Assembly (NCBI GenBank): GCA_965197795.1
Contig: OZ240228.1
Coordinates: 1,798,001-1,862,000 of the forward strand
Source: WHTK01 sp965197795
GTDB lineage: Bacteria; Chloroflexota; Dehalococcoidia; DSTF01; WHTK01
Reading direction: 5' to 3'
DNA length: 64,000 nucleotides
The notes beneath the pieces are model-generated. The model had not been told where the DNA came from. It saw only the letters and a program-made list of their open reading frames with translations, and did no database searches. Within the stretch, counting starts at the first letter, position 1. Every line of letters starts with the position of its first letter. The position numbers were made by a program, and so were the translations under genes. This document shows positions 53,009 through 60,709 of this stretch, one piece after another.

Positions 53009-54493
53009 ATGCTGTGGTGGCAGAGCGTAGATTCGGCGCAGACTCACGGCGACGTGCCCGAAGTGCCGGGCATCACGCACGATTCACGAGCCGTCAAACC
53101 GGGCTTCGCGTTCGCCGCCGTCCCCGGCCGCCACGCCGACGGCCACGACTTCCTCGCTGCCGCACAGGCCGCCGGCGCCGCCACGGCCGTCGTACAGGCA
53201 GATCGAGAGTCGAAGTGGTCCGGCTTCAAGATGCGGCTGCCGCTGGTCGTCGTGCCAGAGGTTCGTGCCGCGCTAGGGACGCTGGCCGCCGCAGTTTACG
53301 GTAAGCCTTCGTCGAAGCTGCGCCTGATCGGGGTGACGGGTACCGACGGCAAGACGACCACGGCGCACCTCATCGGCCACGTCCTGGATCGATGCGGGCT
53401 CGCCGGCGGCTACCTCAGCAGCGTGGGATTCGACTGCGGCGGCGGATTCGAACTGAACGCGACGCACATGACGACGCTGGAGGCCACGTCGATCCAATCG
53501 ATGCTGGCAGAAGCGATCCGCGGGGGAAGGCAGTCGATAGTAGTCGAGGCGTCTTCTGAGGGCCTGGCGCAGGGCCGGCTCGAGGGCTGCGATTTCGACA
53601 TCGCGATGTTCACCAACCTGACGCGGGACCATCTCGACTTCCACGGCACGATGGACGAGTACCTCGCCGCCAAAGGCCGGCTGTTCGAGATGCTCGAGCG
53701 TCCGACGCAAAAGCGCTTTCCTCGTTGCGCAATCCTCAACGCCGACGAGACGTCTTCGGGCTATCTGCGGGGCCTGACGCGGGCGACCGTGCTGACGTAC
53801 GGCCTGAGCCAGGCTGACATACGCGGCACGGACGTCGATAGCGAAGACTTCACGCTTCGATTTGAGGTCCATTACGAAGGCAAGGCGCTTCCAGCGATCG
53901 TCCCGCTGCTGGGACGTTTCAATGTCTACAATTCGCTCGCCGCGCTGGCGGTCGCCGTCTCGCAGGGCGTCGAGCTGCCCGACGCGGTCGGGGCGCTGGC
54001 GTCGTTTCCAGGCATCCCGGGCCGCCTCGAACGGATCGAGCGCGGTCAGCGTTTCGGCGTCTTCGTCGATATCGCCTCGACACCCGCCGCGCTGGAGGGC
54101 GTGCTCAACGCGCTGCGTCCCGCCACGTCGGGCCGCCTCTGGGTCGTTTTCGGCGCCGGCGGCGGCCGTGACGTCACGAGACGCGGCGGCCTGGGAGGCG
54201 TTGCGGCTCGGCTGGCCGACCGATGCGTCCTGACCAACGAGGACCCGCGCGATGAGGATCCGGACGCCATCATCGAGGCGATCGCCGCCGCTCTACGCGA
54301 GGCGAGACGTGTCGAGGGCAGCGACTTCGTAAAGGTGCCCGACAGGCGCAGCGCGATCCAGTACGCGTTAGAGCAGGCTGAGCCCGGCGACACGGTCCTC
54401 CTCGCCGGCAAGTCGACGGAACCGACGATGGTCTTCGCGGACGGACCCATCGTCTGGGACGAGCGCGCCATCGCCTTCGATCTGCTCGCCTGA
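53009..54493 (+). CDS. MurE-like Mur ligase with altered conserved histidines
   Basis: The 494-residue protein has the three Mur-ligase domains: N-terminal substrate part (PGITHDSRAVKPGFAFAAVPG), ATPase (GVTGTDGKTTTAHL, and TNLTRDHLDFHGTMDEYLAAK with the carbamylated Lys) and C-terminal ligase domain. Three motifs that in canonical MurE contain His are changed: SSHAL reads SSEGL, YAHTP reads IASTP, and GKGHE reads GKSTE. It also has EDPRDEDP at the position of the DNPR-type loop. So it may use a different substrate. No other mur gene is nearby. It is followed by a run of small envelope genes on the same strand. The frame is intact. Confidence 0.85.
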   Translation: MLWWQSVDSAQTHGDVPEVPGITHDSRAVKPGFAFAAVPGRHADGHDFLAAAQAAGAATAVVQADRESKWSGFKMRLPLVVVPEVRAALGTLAAAVYGKPSSKLRLIGVTGTDGKTTTAHLIGHVLDRCGLAGGYLSSVGFDCGGGFELNATHMTTLEATSIQSMLAEAIRGGRQSIVVEASSEGLAQGRLEGCDFDIAMFTNLTRDHLDFHGTMDEYLAAKGRLFEMLERPTQKRFPRCAILNADETSSGYLRGLTRATVLTYGLSQADIRGTDVDSEDFTLRFEVHYEGKALPAIVPLLGRFNVYNSLAALAVAVSQGVELPDAVGALASFPGIPGRLERIERGQRFGVFVDIASTPAALEGVLNALRPATSGRLWVVFGAGGGRDVTRRGGLGGVAARLADRCVLTNEDPRDEDPDAIIEAIAAALREARRVEGSDFVKVPDRRSAIQYALEQAEPGDTVLLAGKSTEPTMVFADGPIVWDERAIAFDLLA

Positions 54494-54582
54494 CAGCCGT
54501 CTATCTCGGGAAACCGCGCCGGGTTGAGGGCTCAGGCCCTGAGCGCGATAATGGGCCAAACGAATGTAAATGGAGCACAGCA

Positions 54583-55002
54583 ATGGAAAACTCTCAGGCG
54601 GAAGAACACGGAAACGGTAACGACCTGAAGACTAGGGCCGGCGAGAAGGTCCGCGAGATCCGCGAGGCCGCCCGCGGCCAGGCGAGCGAGCGTGCGCGCC
54701 AGCTGGGCGAAAAGGCACGTGAGCGCGCGCAGGAAGAGGTCGAAGGCCAGCGCGAGCGCATCGCCAGCCGGGTCGATGACGTAGCCTCGGGCCTGCTGCA
54801 CCACGCCGAGGAGGGCGATAACCTGCGCTTCCAGGCGGAGCGCCGCGTCGCGCAAGGCCTGGAGAACGCGGCCAGCTACCTGCACAGCCACCAGACGAAT
54901 GAGGTCGCAGGAGACGTTGCCAGCCAGGTGCGCCAGCACCCGATTCGTTCGCTGCTCATGGTCGGCGTCATCGGCTTCTTGCTGGGCAAGCTCCTGGGCT
55001 AG
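54583..55002 (+). CDS. Small helical protein with C-terminal membrane segment
   Basis: The 139-residue protein has a GGAG site seven bases upstream of ATG. It is highly charged and helical (KTRAGEKVREIREAARGQAS, ARERAQEEVEGQRERIASRV), with a last hydrophobic helix LLMVGVIGFLLGKLLG. This resembles DUF883-like or LEA-like stress proteins that sit on the membrane with a C-terminal anchor. It starts 90 bases after the MurE-like gene. The function is unknown. The frame is intact. Confidence 0.65.
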   Translation: MENSQAEEHGNGNDLKTRAGEKVREIREAARGQASERARQLGEKARERAQEEVEGQRERIASRVDDVASGLLHHAEEGDNLRFQAERRVAQGLENAASYLHSHQTNEVAGDVASQVRQHPIRSLLMVGVIGFLLGKLLG

Positions 55003-55068
55003 GACCTCTGGAACCTGCCAGCCCCGGCGTTACAATCCCCTACAGCGCCGGTACGGCGAAGGTGAATT

Positions 55069-55503
55069 GTGACTGCCGAATTGCCGCCATCCCCGGAGCC
55101 CGCGTATCGCCAAGAGGCATCCTCGCTTGTCGGCGATAACGTCGCACTGATCGCGCTCGTCGCGTTTGTCCTCGGTGTCCTGCTCAACGGCTATATCGCG
55201 CTTTCCGTCCTCGATAGCCGCGCTGACGGCGGCTCGGCCGCTTCGCAGGATGCCCCGCTCATCGTGCCGGCGGCCCCCACAGCCGAGCCCACGGCAACCC
55301 AGACACCGCTGCCGGACCGGACCGACTGCGACGCCATCCGCGGTACGCAGTATCGCTCCGCCACGGAGCGTGAGTTCTTCCTCGTCAACTGCATCAACTT
55401 GCCAGAACCGACGCCGACGATCGACCCCACGCAGCTGCCACCGCTGGATGGCGGCACCAACACGGAGGCCGTGGAAACGCCAGCACCGACGCCCGAACCG
55501 TAG
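55069..55503 (+). CDS. Single-pass membrane protein with Pro/Thr-rich outer part
   Basis: The 144-residue protein starts with GTG at 55069. It has an N-terminal polar part, one membrane helix (VALIALVAFVLGVLLNGYIAL, about residues 25-45) and an outer part rich in Pro and Thr (APTAEPTATQTPLPDRTDCD, VETPAPTPEP) with two Cys in the middle (about residues 86 and 108) that could form a disulphide. No family was recognised. It follows the helical small protein by 66 bases on the same strand. The frame is intact. Confidence 0.65.
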   Translation: MTAELPPSPEPAYRQEASSLVGDNVALIALVAFVLGVLLNGYIALSVLDSRADGGSAASQDAPLIVPAAPTAEPTATQTPLPDRTDCDAIRGTQYRSATEREFFLVNCINLPEPTPTIDPTQLPPLDGGTNTEAVETPAPTPEP

Positions 55504-55579
55504 TATCCGTCTCTTGTTGAAGCTGCCGGCGTTCGTTACGGCTGCGAAGCGACGTCAAGTCCGGTAAGATCGAATCTAG

Positions 55580-55999
55580 ATGGCTTCCAATCAGGGCGAC
55601 CGACAAGCGGCGAAAGCCAGGACGGACCGCAAGGCCGAGGAATTGGGGCGCAGAGCGGCACGCTTACTGCGTCGCGGCAGACCTCAAGTCGAAGAGGCGC
55701 TGAACCAGGCGCGTCCTCAGGTCAAAGACGCGGTTAACAAGGTCAGACCACAGGCCGAGAAAGCCGCCAAAGACGCCTGGCGTTACGCCCAGGACCACGA
55801 GGACGAGATCAAACGCGCCGCCGTGAGAGGCGCACGCATGCGGGTGCGCGGGCCCTTCGGTTTCTTGATCGACGCCTTGCAGAGCAACGCCAGCTCGGCG
55901 CCGGAGCAGGTCGCCTGTCCCGCCTGCGGCACCGTGGCCGACGCCAGCGCCCGATTCTGTTCCGAGTGCGGCACCGCGATACCAGTCAACCAGAGCTAG
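55580..55999 (+). CDS. Helical protein with C-terminal zinc ribbon
   Basis: The 139-residue protein has a basic helical N-terminal part with repeated RPQVEEALNQARPQVKDAVN-like 11-13-residue units (RPQ-x...) and a C-terminal zinc ribbon, CPACGTVADASARFCSECG (Cys4). No ribosome site is obvious before the ATG. It lies between two small genes on the same strand, 15 bases before the zf-TFIIB gene. A link with nucleic acid or protein assembly is possible, but not shown. The frame is intact. Confidence 0.7.
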   Translation: MASNQGDRQAAKARTDRKAEELGRRAARLLRRGRPQVEEALNQARPQVKDAVNKVRPQAEKAAKDAWRYAQDHEDEIKRAAVRGARMRVRGPFGFLIDALQSNASSAPEQVACPACGTVADASARFCSECGTAIPVNQS

Positions 56000-56014
56000 A
56001 CCGAGAGGCCCGAC

Positions 56015-56476
56015 ATGAAATGCCCCCGCGACGACATCGACCTGATCATCGAGCACCATCACGGCATCGAGGTCGACCACTGTCCGACCTGCAACGGCCG
56101 CTGGCTGGACCACCACGAGCTCGACCACCTGGAAGCGACCGTGCCATCGACCGAGGAGCAGCGCGTCGCGACGATCCAGTACGCCCGTCGTGACAGCGAG
56201 CTCAAGTGCCCCATCTGCGACAAACCGATGATCGCTTTCAACTACCGCGCCTACAACCTGGAGATGGACACCTGCGAGGACGAGCACGGCGTCTGGCTCG
56301 ATGCGGGCGAGGGCGGCCGGGTGCGCGACATCGTCGAGGAGCGCATCAAGGGCCTGCAGCGGTCGGCCGGCGCTGAGGCAGCCTGGGACGGCTTCCTGGA
56401 TGGCCTGCGCGGCAACGGCAGCGGCGGATCGTCGTTGTGGGGCAAGATGAGAGGGATGTTCAAAGGCCGGCGTTGA
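56015..56476 (+). CDS. zf-TFIIB (transcription factor zinc-finger) domain protein
   Basis: The 153-residue protein starts MKCPRDDIDLIIEHHHGIEV and has CPTCNGRWLDHHEL, with Cys pairs at residues 3/23-26, and a second pair in CPICDKPMIAFNYRAYNLEM followed by DTCEDEHGVWLDAGE, so the motif is duplicated. The pattern matches the bacterial zf-TFIIB family, whose function is unknown. The C-terminus is Gly- and Lys-rich and basic. GAGAGG lies before the ATG. It is the last of four small co-directional genes; the penicillin acylase gene converges from the other side. Confidence 0.8.
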   Translation: MKCPRDDIDLIIEHHHGIEVDHCPTCNGRWLDHHELDHLEATVPSTEEQRVATIQYARRDSELKCPICDKPMIAFNYRAYNLEMDTCEDEHGVWLDAGEGGRVRDIVEERIKGLQRSAGAEAAWDGFLDGLRGNGSGGSSLWGKMRGMFKGRR

Positions 56477-56563
56477 CTTCGAAAGCCGGGGACACCCCGG
56501 ACCCCGCTAAAGATAGCTTTCGCAACGAATAGAACCGTACAAGCGAGTTGCCGCGAAGCCGCC

Positions 56564-58882
56564 CTAGCGGGGCTGCATCGGCTCCAGGCGTAGCGCCTCC
56601 ACCGAGGCGTCGTACACGGCCTCCGGCGACCAGGCGATGGGGACGCCCTCGCCGCGCCGCCACAGCGGCAGCATGTCGTCGTAGTGCGGCGAGAACGGGT
56701 TGCCGGACTGACCACCCGGTAGCACGAAGCGCGCATTTTCCCAATCGCCGGCCTCGACCACGAAGCGCAGCGACGCGATCACGGCCTGATCGTTGCCGCT
56801 GGCCTGCGACACGGTGTTGCCGTCGCCGCCCCAGGCAAACGGGCCGCGGTTGAACACCGGCGCCAGGGCCTTGGCCCGTCCCAGGGGGTTCGGTAGGGTC
56901 AGCGGCCTGACTTTGCCCCAGGCCCACTGCTCAGGCCGTGGCCCGTGGCTCTGACGCAGCTCGCGTACCACGTCTGCCAGCGCCGCCAGCATCTCTTCCC
57001 GCCACGAGTCGAACCAGCCAGCCGGTTGCTCTTTGAGTCGCCGCAGCACCCGGCTGGAGCGTCCGGCGGCGAAAGTAGACACCGGCGCCAGGTCGGCGAA
57101 ACCGCGCCCGAGCGCCCACTCGGCCGCGCCGGGCGCCCTTGCCCGCGCGATACGCCGCGCCATGTTGCCGAGAAAGCGCTCGTGGATCGCCGCGCCGGAG
57201 GCGTCCGCCGATACGACTCCGTCCCATTTCGCCAGCATGCGCAGCGCCAGCCGCCCGTCCTCATCGGTCGCTTGCAGTCCAAGGATTATGTCTCGTATTT
57301 CCCGCCAGGGCAGCGAGACCTCGTCCATTTGCAGCCGTAGCGTCGACTCCAGATCCCAGTCGTCGCGGTGACCCAAAGCCGCATCGATCCGCGCCGCGCG
57401 ATAGCCGTCCAGCCAATCGACGCCGAGAAAGGGCGCCGCGGCGGCGTCTTGCGCCGGCTTGTTGTTGGCCGTAACGAAGTAGCCCGACTCCGGGTCGGCA
57501 GCGTGCGGCATCGCCTCGAACGGCACGCCTTCGTCGAACCAGCCCGTCTCTGGGTCTGAGCCGGCGAATGGCAGCGTGCCCCATCCTTTGCGACGCAGCG
57601 GCACCTCTCCCACAAGCTGCCAGCCGATGTGGCCGGCTTCGTCGGCGTAGACGACGTTCTGGCTCAGAAGCGGCCACTCCGTGAATTCGGCTCGAAGGGC
57701 CTCGAACGAGCGCACCTTGTGCAGGCGCGTGAAGCCCCGCGCCGGTCTGACGTCGAGCCAGACGGCGCGCATCGAGATCGCGCCCACGTCGCCGCGCAGC
57801 GCCGGGCCGATGATCGGGCCGCGCGGCGTCACCAGCACGTCCTCCGTTACGGCCGAACGGCCACGCACCTTGATCAGCTCGCGTCGTAGCTCGCAGGGCT
57901 CGAAGCCGTCGTCGCGCCGGACGCTGCGTCCGTCCTGCGTGACTTCCTCGACGAACAGGTCGACGGTGTCCGCCAACCCCGCAGTCACACCCCACGCCGC
58001 GTAGCCGTTGTGCCCGACGCCTACCCCCGGGGTGCCAATCATCGATGCCCCCGCGACGGCCCAGTGTGGCGTGCGCATCTGCGACAGGTACCAGTGCGGC
58101 GGTATCGTGGCCTCGAGGTGGGGGTCGTTGGCGAGAATCGGCCGGCCGGACGCCGTATGCGCGCCCGAGACAACCCAGGCGTTGGAGCCGCCACCGGCGC
58201 CGGCAAACGCCCTGAACGCGTCGAGGTCCTGGCTGAGGCGGTCGATGGCCAGGCCCGCCGCGGCGCCGTCCAGCGCCACCGGCTGGTCCTCCGGGTATGG
58301 CGTCGGGTCGAGGTCACGCAGCGCTTGCGGGCCGTCCGTGGTCAGGATCTTGTAGCGCGAGAGCTCAACGTCCCAGTTGCCCATGAGCAGGAACGAGACG
58401 AGCTTGGCCTGGCCCAGCACGTCCTCCGGCTGCCACAGCGTGGGCTGGGAGCGCAACAGCACGAACTCCGGCGCCGGCCTTTGCGCGCCCGCCGTCAGCC
58501 CGGCATTGATCCCCTCAGTGAACGCCTCGACTTGCTGTTTCGCCTCGGCATCGAGCACCGCGAATTGGCGTCGCGACGAATCGACGAAGCCGATTCGTCG
58601 CGACAGCCGGTCGACGGCCAGCGTCGCCTCGCCGAACAGCTCGGAAAGCGTGCCGCGCTGGGTGCGCAGGCGCAGCTCGAGCTGAAACGCACGGTCCTGC
58701 GCCTGGCAGAATCCAAGGCCGAACCAGGCATCGTGGTCGTCCTGCGCCTCTATATAAGGGATACCGTAACGGTCGCGGCGGATCGTGACCGGGGCGTGCG
58801 GGCCGGGCAGGATCAGCGTGCCGCGAGTCTGCGGCAGGCGGGCGCCCAGGAGGCGTTTCAGGAGCCCAGTACGCAGGTTCAT
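56564..58882 (-). CDS. Penicillin acylase family protein (Ntn hydrolase)
   Basis: The 772-residue precursor has alpha and beta regions of penicillin acylases. The N-terminal part contains VTIRRDRYGIPYIEAQDDHDAW. The autocatalytic site is GGGSNAWVVSGAHTASGRPIL, where Ser becomes the new N-terminal nucleophile, followed by the PILANDPHLEATIPP segment and later beta-chain motifs (YFVTANNKP, FAWGGDGNTVSQASG). It has no recognisable signal peptide, unlike many relatives. The start ATG (58882) overlaps the stop of the preceding membrane protein, so the genes are coupled. It may hydrolyse acyl-homoserine lactones or other amides. The frame is intact over 2.3 kb. Confidence 0.92.
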   Translation of the reverse strand: MNLRTGLLKRLLGARLPQTRGTLILPGPHAPVTIRRDRYGIPYIEAQDDHDAWFGLGFCQAQDRAFQLELRLRTQRGTLSELFGEATLAVDRLSRRIGFVDSSRRQFAVLDAEAKQQVEAFTEGINAGLTAGAQRPAPEFVLLRSQPTLWQPEDVLGQAKLVSFLLMGNWDVELSRYKILTTDGPQALRDLDPTPYPEDQPVALDGAAAGLAIDRLSQDLDAFRAFAGAGGGSNAWVVSGAHTASGRPILANDPHLEATIPPHWYLSQMRTPHWAVAGASMIGTPGVGVGHNGYAAWGVTAGLADTVDLFVEEVTQDGRSVRRDDGFEPCELRRELIKVRGRSAVTEDVLVTPRGPIIGPALRGDVGAISMRAVWLDVRPARGFTRLHKVRSFEALRAEFTEWPLLSQNVVYADEAGHIGWQLVGEVPLRRKGWGTLPFAGSDPETGWFDEGVPFEAMPHAADPESGYFVTANNKPAQDAAAAPFLGVDWLDGYRAARIDAALGHRDDWDLESTLRLQMDEVSLPWREIRDIILGLQATDEDGRLALRMLAKWDGVVSADASGAAIHERFLGNMARRIARARAPGAAEWALGRGFADLAPVSTFAAGRSSRVLRRLKEQPAGWFDSWREEMLAALADVVRELRQSHGPRPEQWAWGKVRPLTLPNPLGRAKALAPVFNRGPFAWGGDGNTVSQASGNDQAVIASLRFVVEAGDWENARFVLPGGQSGNPFSPHYDDMLPLWRRGEGVPIAWSPEAVYDASVEALRLEPMQPR

Positions 58883-59421
58883 CAAAACGGGACGAGGAAG
58901 TCCCAGATGGCTTCTACAGCTTCAACGGCGGTGAAATCGTCCAGCCAACGCTGGTAGTGGATAGCGTACTCCTGGAATAGCTTGAGGGTGACGAGCGCAA
59001 CCAGCACGACGGCGAGACGCCGCCCGCGCAGCGCTTCCTGCCAGCCGAACTGAAGCTTGGCGGCGACGAGCAGGAACCAGAACTCAAACAGGTTGGGGAA
59101 GAGCAGCAGGACGTCTCGCGATTGCATCGCTTCGAACACGATAAACCCGATCAGCCGGTACGCGAACAGACCGACCGCCACGGCGCGGTCGACGCCCTGC
59201 CAGCGCAGCGCGACGACCAGAAAGGCGCCGATATAGACCTGGTCGAGGTACTTGTCGAAGCTCTGGTAATCGTTGACACCGCCCAGGTCGAGCAGGTTGA
59301 TCATGAACAGGTCGCTCTGATCGACGAGGATGGCGAGGATGGCGCCGTAGAAAGGCCAGCGCAGCACTGGCAACGAGCCGGCGATGCGCGCGAGGGCGAC
59401 GATCCACATCTCGGTGGTCAT
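58882..59421 (-). CDS. Membrane protein, function unknown (next to penicillin acylase)
   Basis: The 179-residue protein has several hydrophobic helices (about residues 5-35, 60-90, 96-115 and 128-145; MTTEMWIVALARIAGSLPVL, FWFLLVAAKLQFGWQ). The sequence LLDLGGVNDYQSFDKYLDQV separates the first two. Its stop overlaps the acylase start by one base, so it is in the same transcript. No family was recognised. A hairpin lies just upstream of its ATG. The frame is intact. Confidence 0.65.
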   Translation of the reverse strand: MTTEMWIVALARIAGSLPVLRWPFYGAILAILVDQSDLFMINLLDLGGVNDYQSFDKYLDQVYIGAFLVVALRWQGVDRAVAVGLFAYRLIGFIVFEAMQSRDVLLLFPNLFEFWFLLVAAKLQFGWQEALRGRRLAVVLVALVTLKLFQEYAIHYQRWLDDFTAVEAVEAIWDFLVPF

Positions 59422-59448
59422 AGCCGGATGTTACCGCGCAGGCGTGAA

Positions 59449-59471
59449 GAAGCCGGGCTGAGCCCGGCTTC
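59449..59471. terminator. Strong hairpin between the DUF6295-like gene and the membrane protein gene
   Basis: GAAGCCGGGC and GCCCGGCTTC are exact inverted repeats around TGA (59449-59458, 59462-59471). No T tract follows on either strand, so it may be a pause, processing or repeat element and not a full terminator. Confidence 0.45.
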
Positions 59472-59493
59472 TGCGATCTCGAAGTTGCTCTGG

Positions 59494-59778
59494 TTACGCT
59501 TTGACGGGCTCCGGCGGGATCGAGTGCGAGGCCTCTCCAGCCGCCAGCGCCGCCTCGATCTTCTCGATCAGCCGTCGGGCGGACTCGGCGCTGAGCTCCA
59601 CCGCGACGCGGGTCGGCGAGCCGGCGGCCTCGTTCACGAAGTCGATGTTGAGGCTGTGATCCAGGGGCGCGTGGACGGGGTGGTCGAAGTACACGTTGGC
59701 CATGTCCACTTTGAACCAGCCTTGCGGCCCTTTCCCGCTGCCGAACATTTCAGCCTTTTCCGTCACGTATGTGCACAT
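59494..59778 (-). CDS. DUF6295-like small protein
   Basis: The 94-residue protein starts MCTYVTEKAEMFGSGKGPQG and has DMANVYFDHPVHAPLDHSLN and VNEAAGSPTRVAVELSAESA, which match my memory of the DUF6295 family. The role is unknown. It lies 11 bases downstream of the dienelactone-hydrolase gene on the same strand and presumably is co-transcribed. The His and Asp of YFDHPVHAP could bind a metal, but this is speculative. The frame is intact. Confidence 0.7.
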   Translation of the reverse strand: MCTYVTEKAEMFGSGKGPQGWFKVDMANVYFDHPVHAPLDHSLNIDFVNEAAGSPTRVAVELSAESARRLIEKIEAALAAGEASHSIPPEPVKA

Positions 59779-59789
59779 GGTTGCCTCCC

Positions 59790-60572
59790 TTAGCTGACAG
59801 ACGCGCCTTCGGTCACGTCCGCGGTGCTCAGGTACCGATCATAGAATGCGAAGATCTTGTCCCAGGCGTCAGTTGCCTGTTCTTGTCTGTAGAACGGCCG
59901 GTACCAGGCAAAGAAGGCATGGCCGGCGCCGTCGTAGCGGTGGAACTCGTAGGTCTTGCCGAGGCGCTTGAGCACCTCTTCGTGCCTGTCGACGTCCTCC
60001 GGCGGCGGACCCGCGTCGTCGTTGCCGAAGATGCCCAGCAGCGGCGCGTTGAGCTGCTCCGTGAGGTCGATCGGCGCAACCGGCCGCTGAGGGCTGATGC
60101 CGAAACGCTCATTCGGGATGACACCGCCACCCCAGCAGTCGACCGCGGCGTCGACGGCTTCGATCTGAGAGGCCGCCAGCACGACGTGGCGTCCGCCGGA
60201 GCAGAAGCCGATGATGCCGACCTTAGCGTTGGCGTAGACCTGGTTGCGCAAGTAAGTCATGCACGCCGCGACGTCGCCCACGACCTGCGAGTCGGTCATG
60301 CCGCCTTCGGCGCGGGCGCGCGCAGCGGCGTCGTCGTAGCTATCCGTCGTGTTGAAACGGTGGTAGAGGTGGGGTGAGATCGCGGCGTAGCCGTGATGGG
60401 CCAGCTTGCGGACGACTTCGAACGTCCATTCATCCCAGCCCGGCGCGTGGTGAATGACCACCACGCCCGGGAAAGGCCCCGGACCCAGCGGCCGTGCGTA
60501 GTAGCACTCGACCTCGTCGCCACCGTCGCCGGGAAGCGTGATGTTTTCAGCGATCATTGCGTTGTAAGCCAT
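59790..60572 (-). CDS. Dienelactone hydrolase family protein
   Basis: The start ATG at 60572 (MAYNAMIAENITLPGDGGDE) is preferred over the upstream in-frame ATG at 60596. The 260-residue alpha/beta hydrolase has the nucleophile Cys in GFCSGGR, catalytic Asp in GNDDAGPPPED and catalytic His in DGAGHAFFAWY, the Cys-Asp-His triad of dienelactone hydrolases. The family opens lactones and esters. It is the first gene of an operon with the DUF6295-like, membrane and acylase genes. The substrate is unknown. Confidence 0.92.
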   Translation of the reverse strand: MAYNAMIAENITLPGDGGDEVECYYARPLGPGPFPGVVVIHHAPGWDEWTFEVVRKLAHHGYAAISPHLYHRFNTTDSYDDAAARARAEGGMTDSQVVGDVAACMTYLRNQVYANAKVGIIGFCSGGRHVVLAASQIEAVDAAVDCWGGGVIPNERFGISPQRPVAPIDLTEQLNAPLLGIFGNDDAGPPPEDVDRHEEVLKRLGKTYEFHRYDGAGHAFFAWYRPFYRQEQATDAWDKIFAFYDRYLSTADVTEGASVS

Positions 60573-60709
60573 TGGTAACCCCGCAGCTGAGGGCATCGCC
60601 TCGACGGGAGGGACTATACCACAGCGAGGGGCTTGCGGCGGTTGTCAGGCCGCCTCCGGGTCAGCGGCGGTGGCGGCCTCCTCAGACCAGCACCACGCGA
60701 ACCGGAAAG

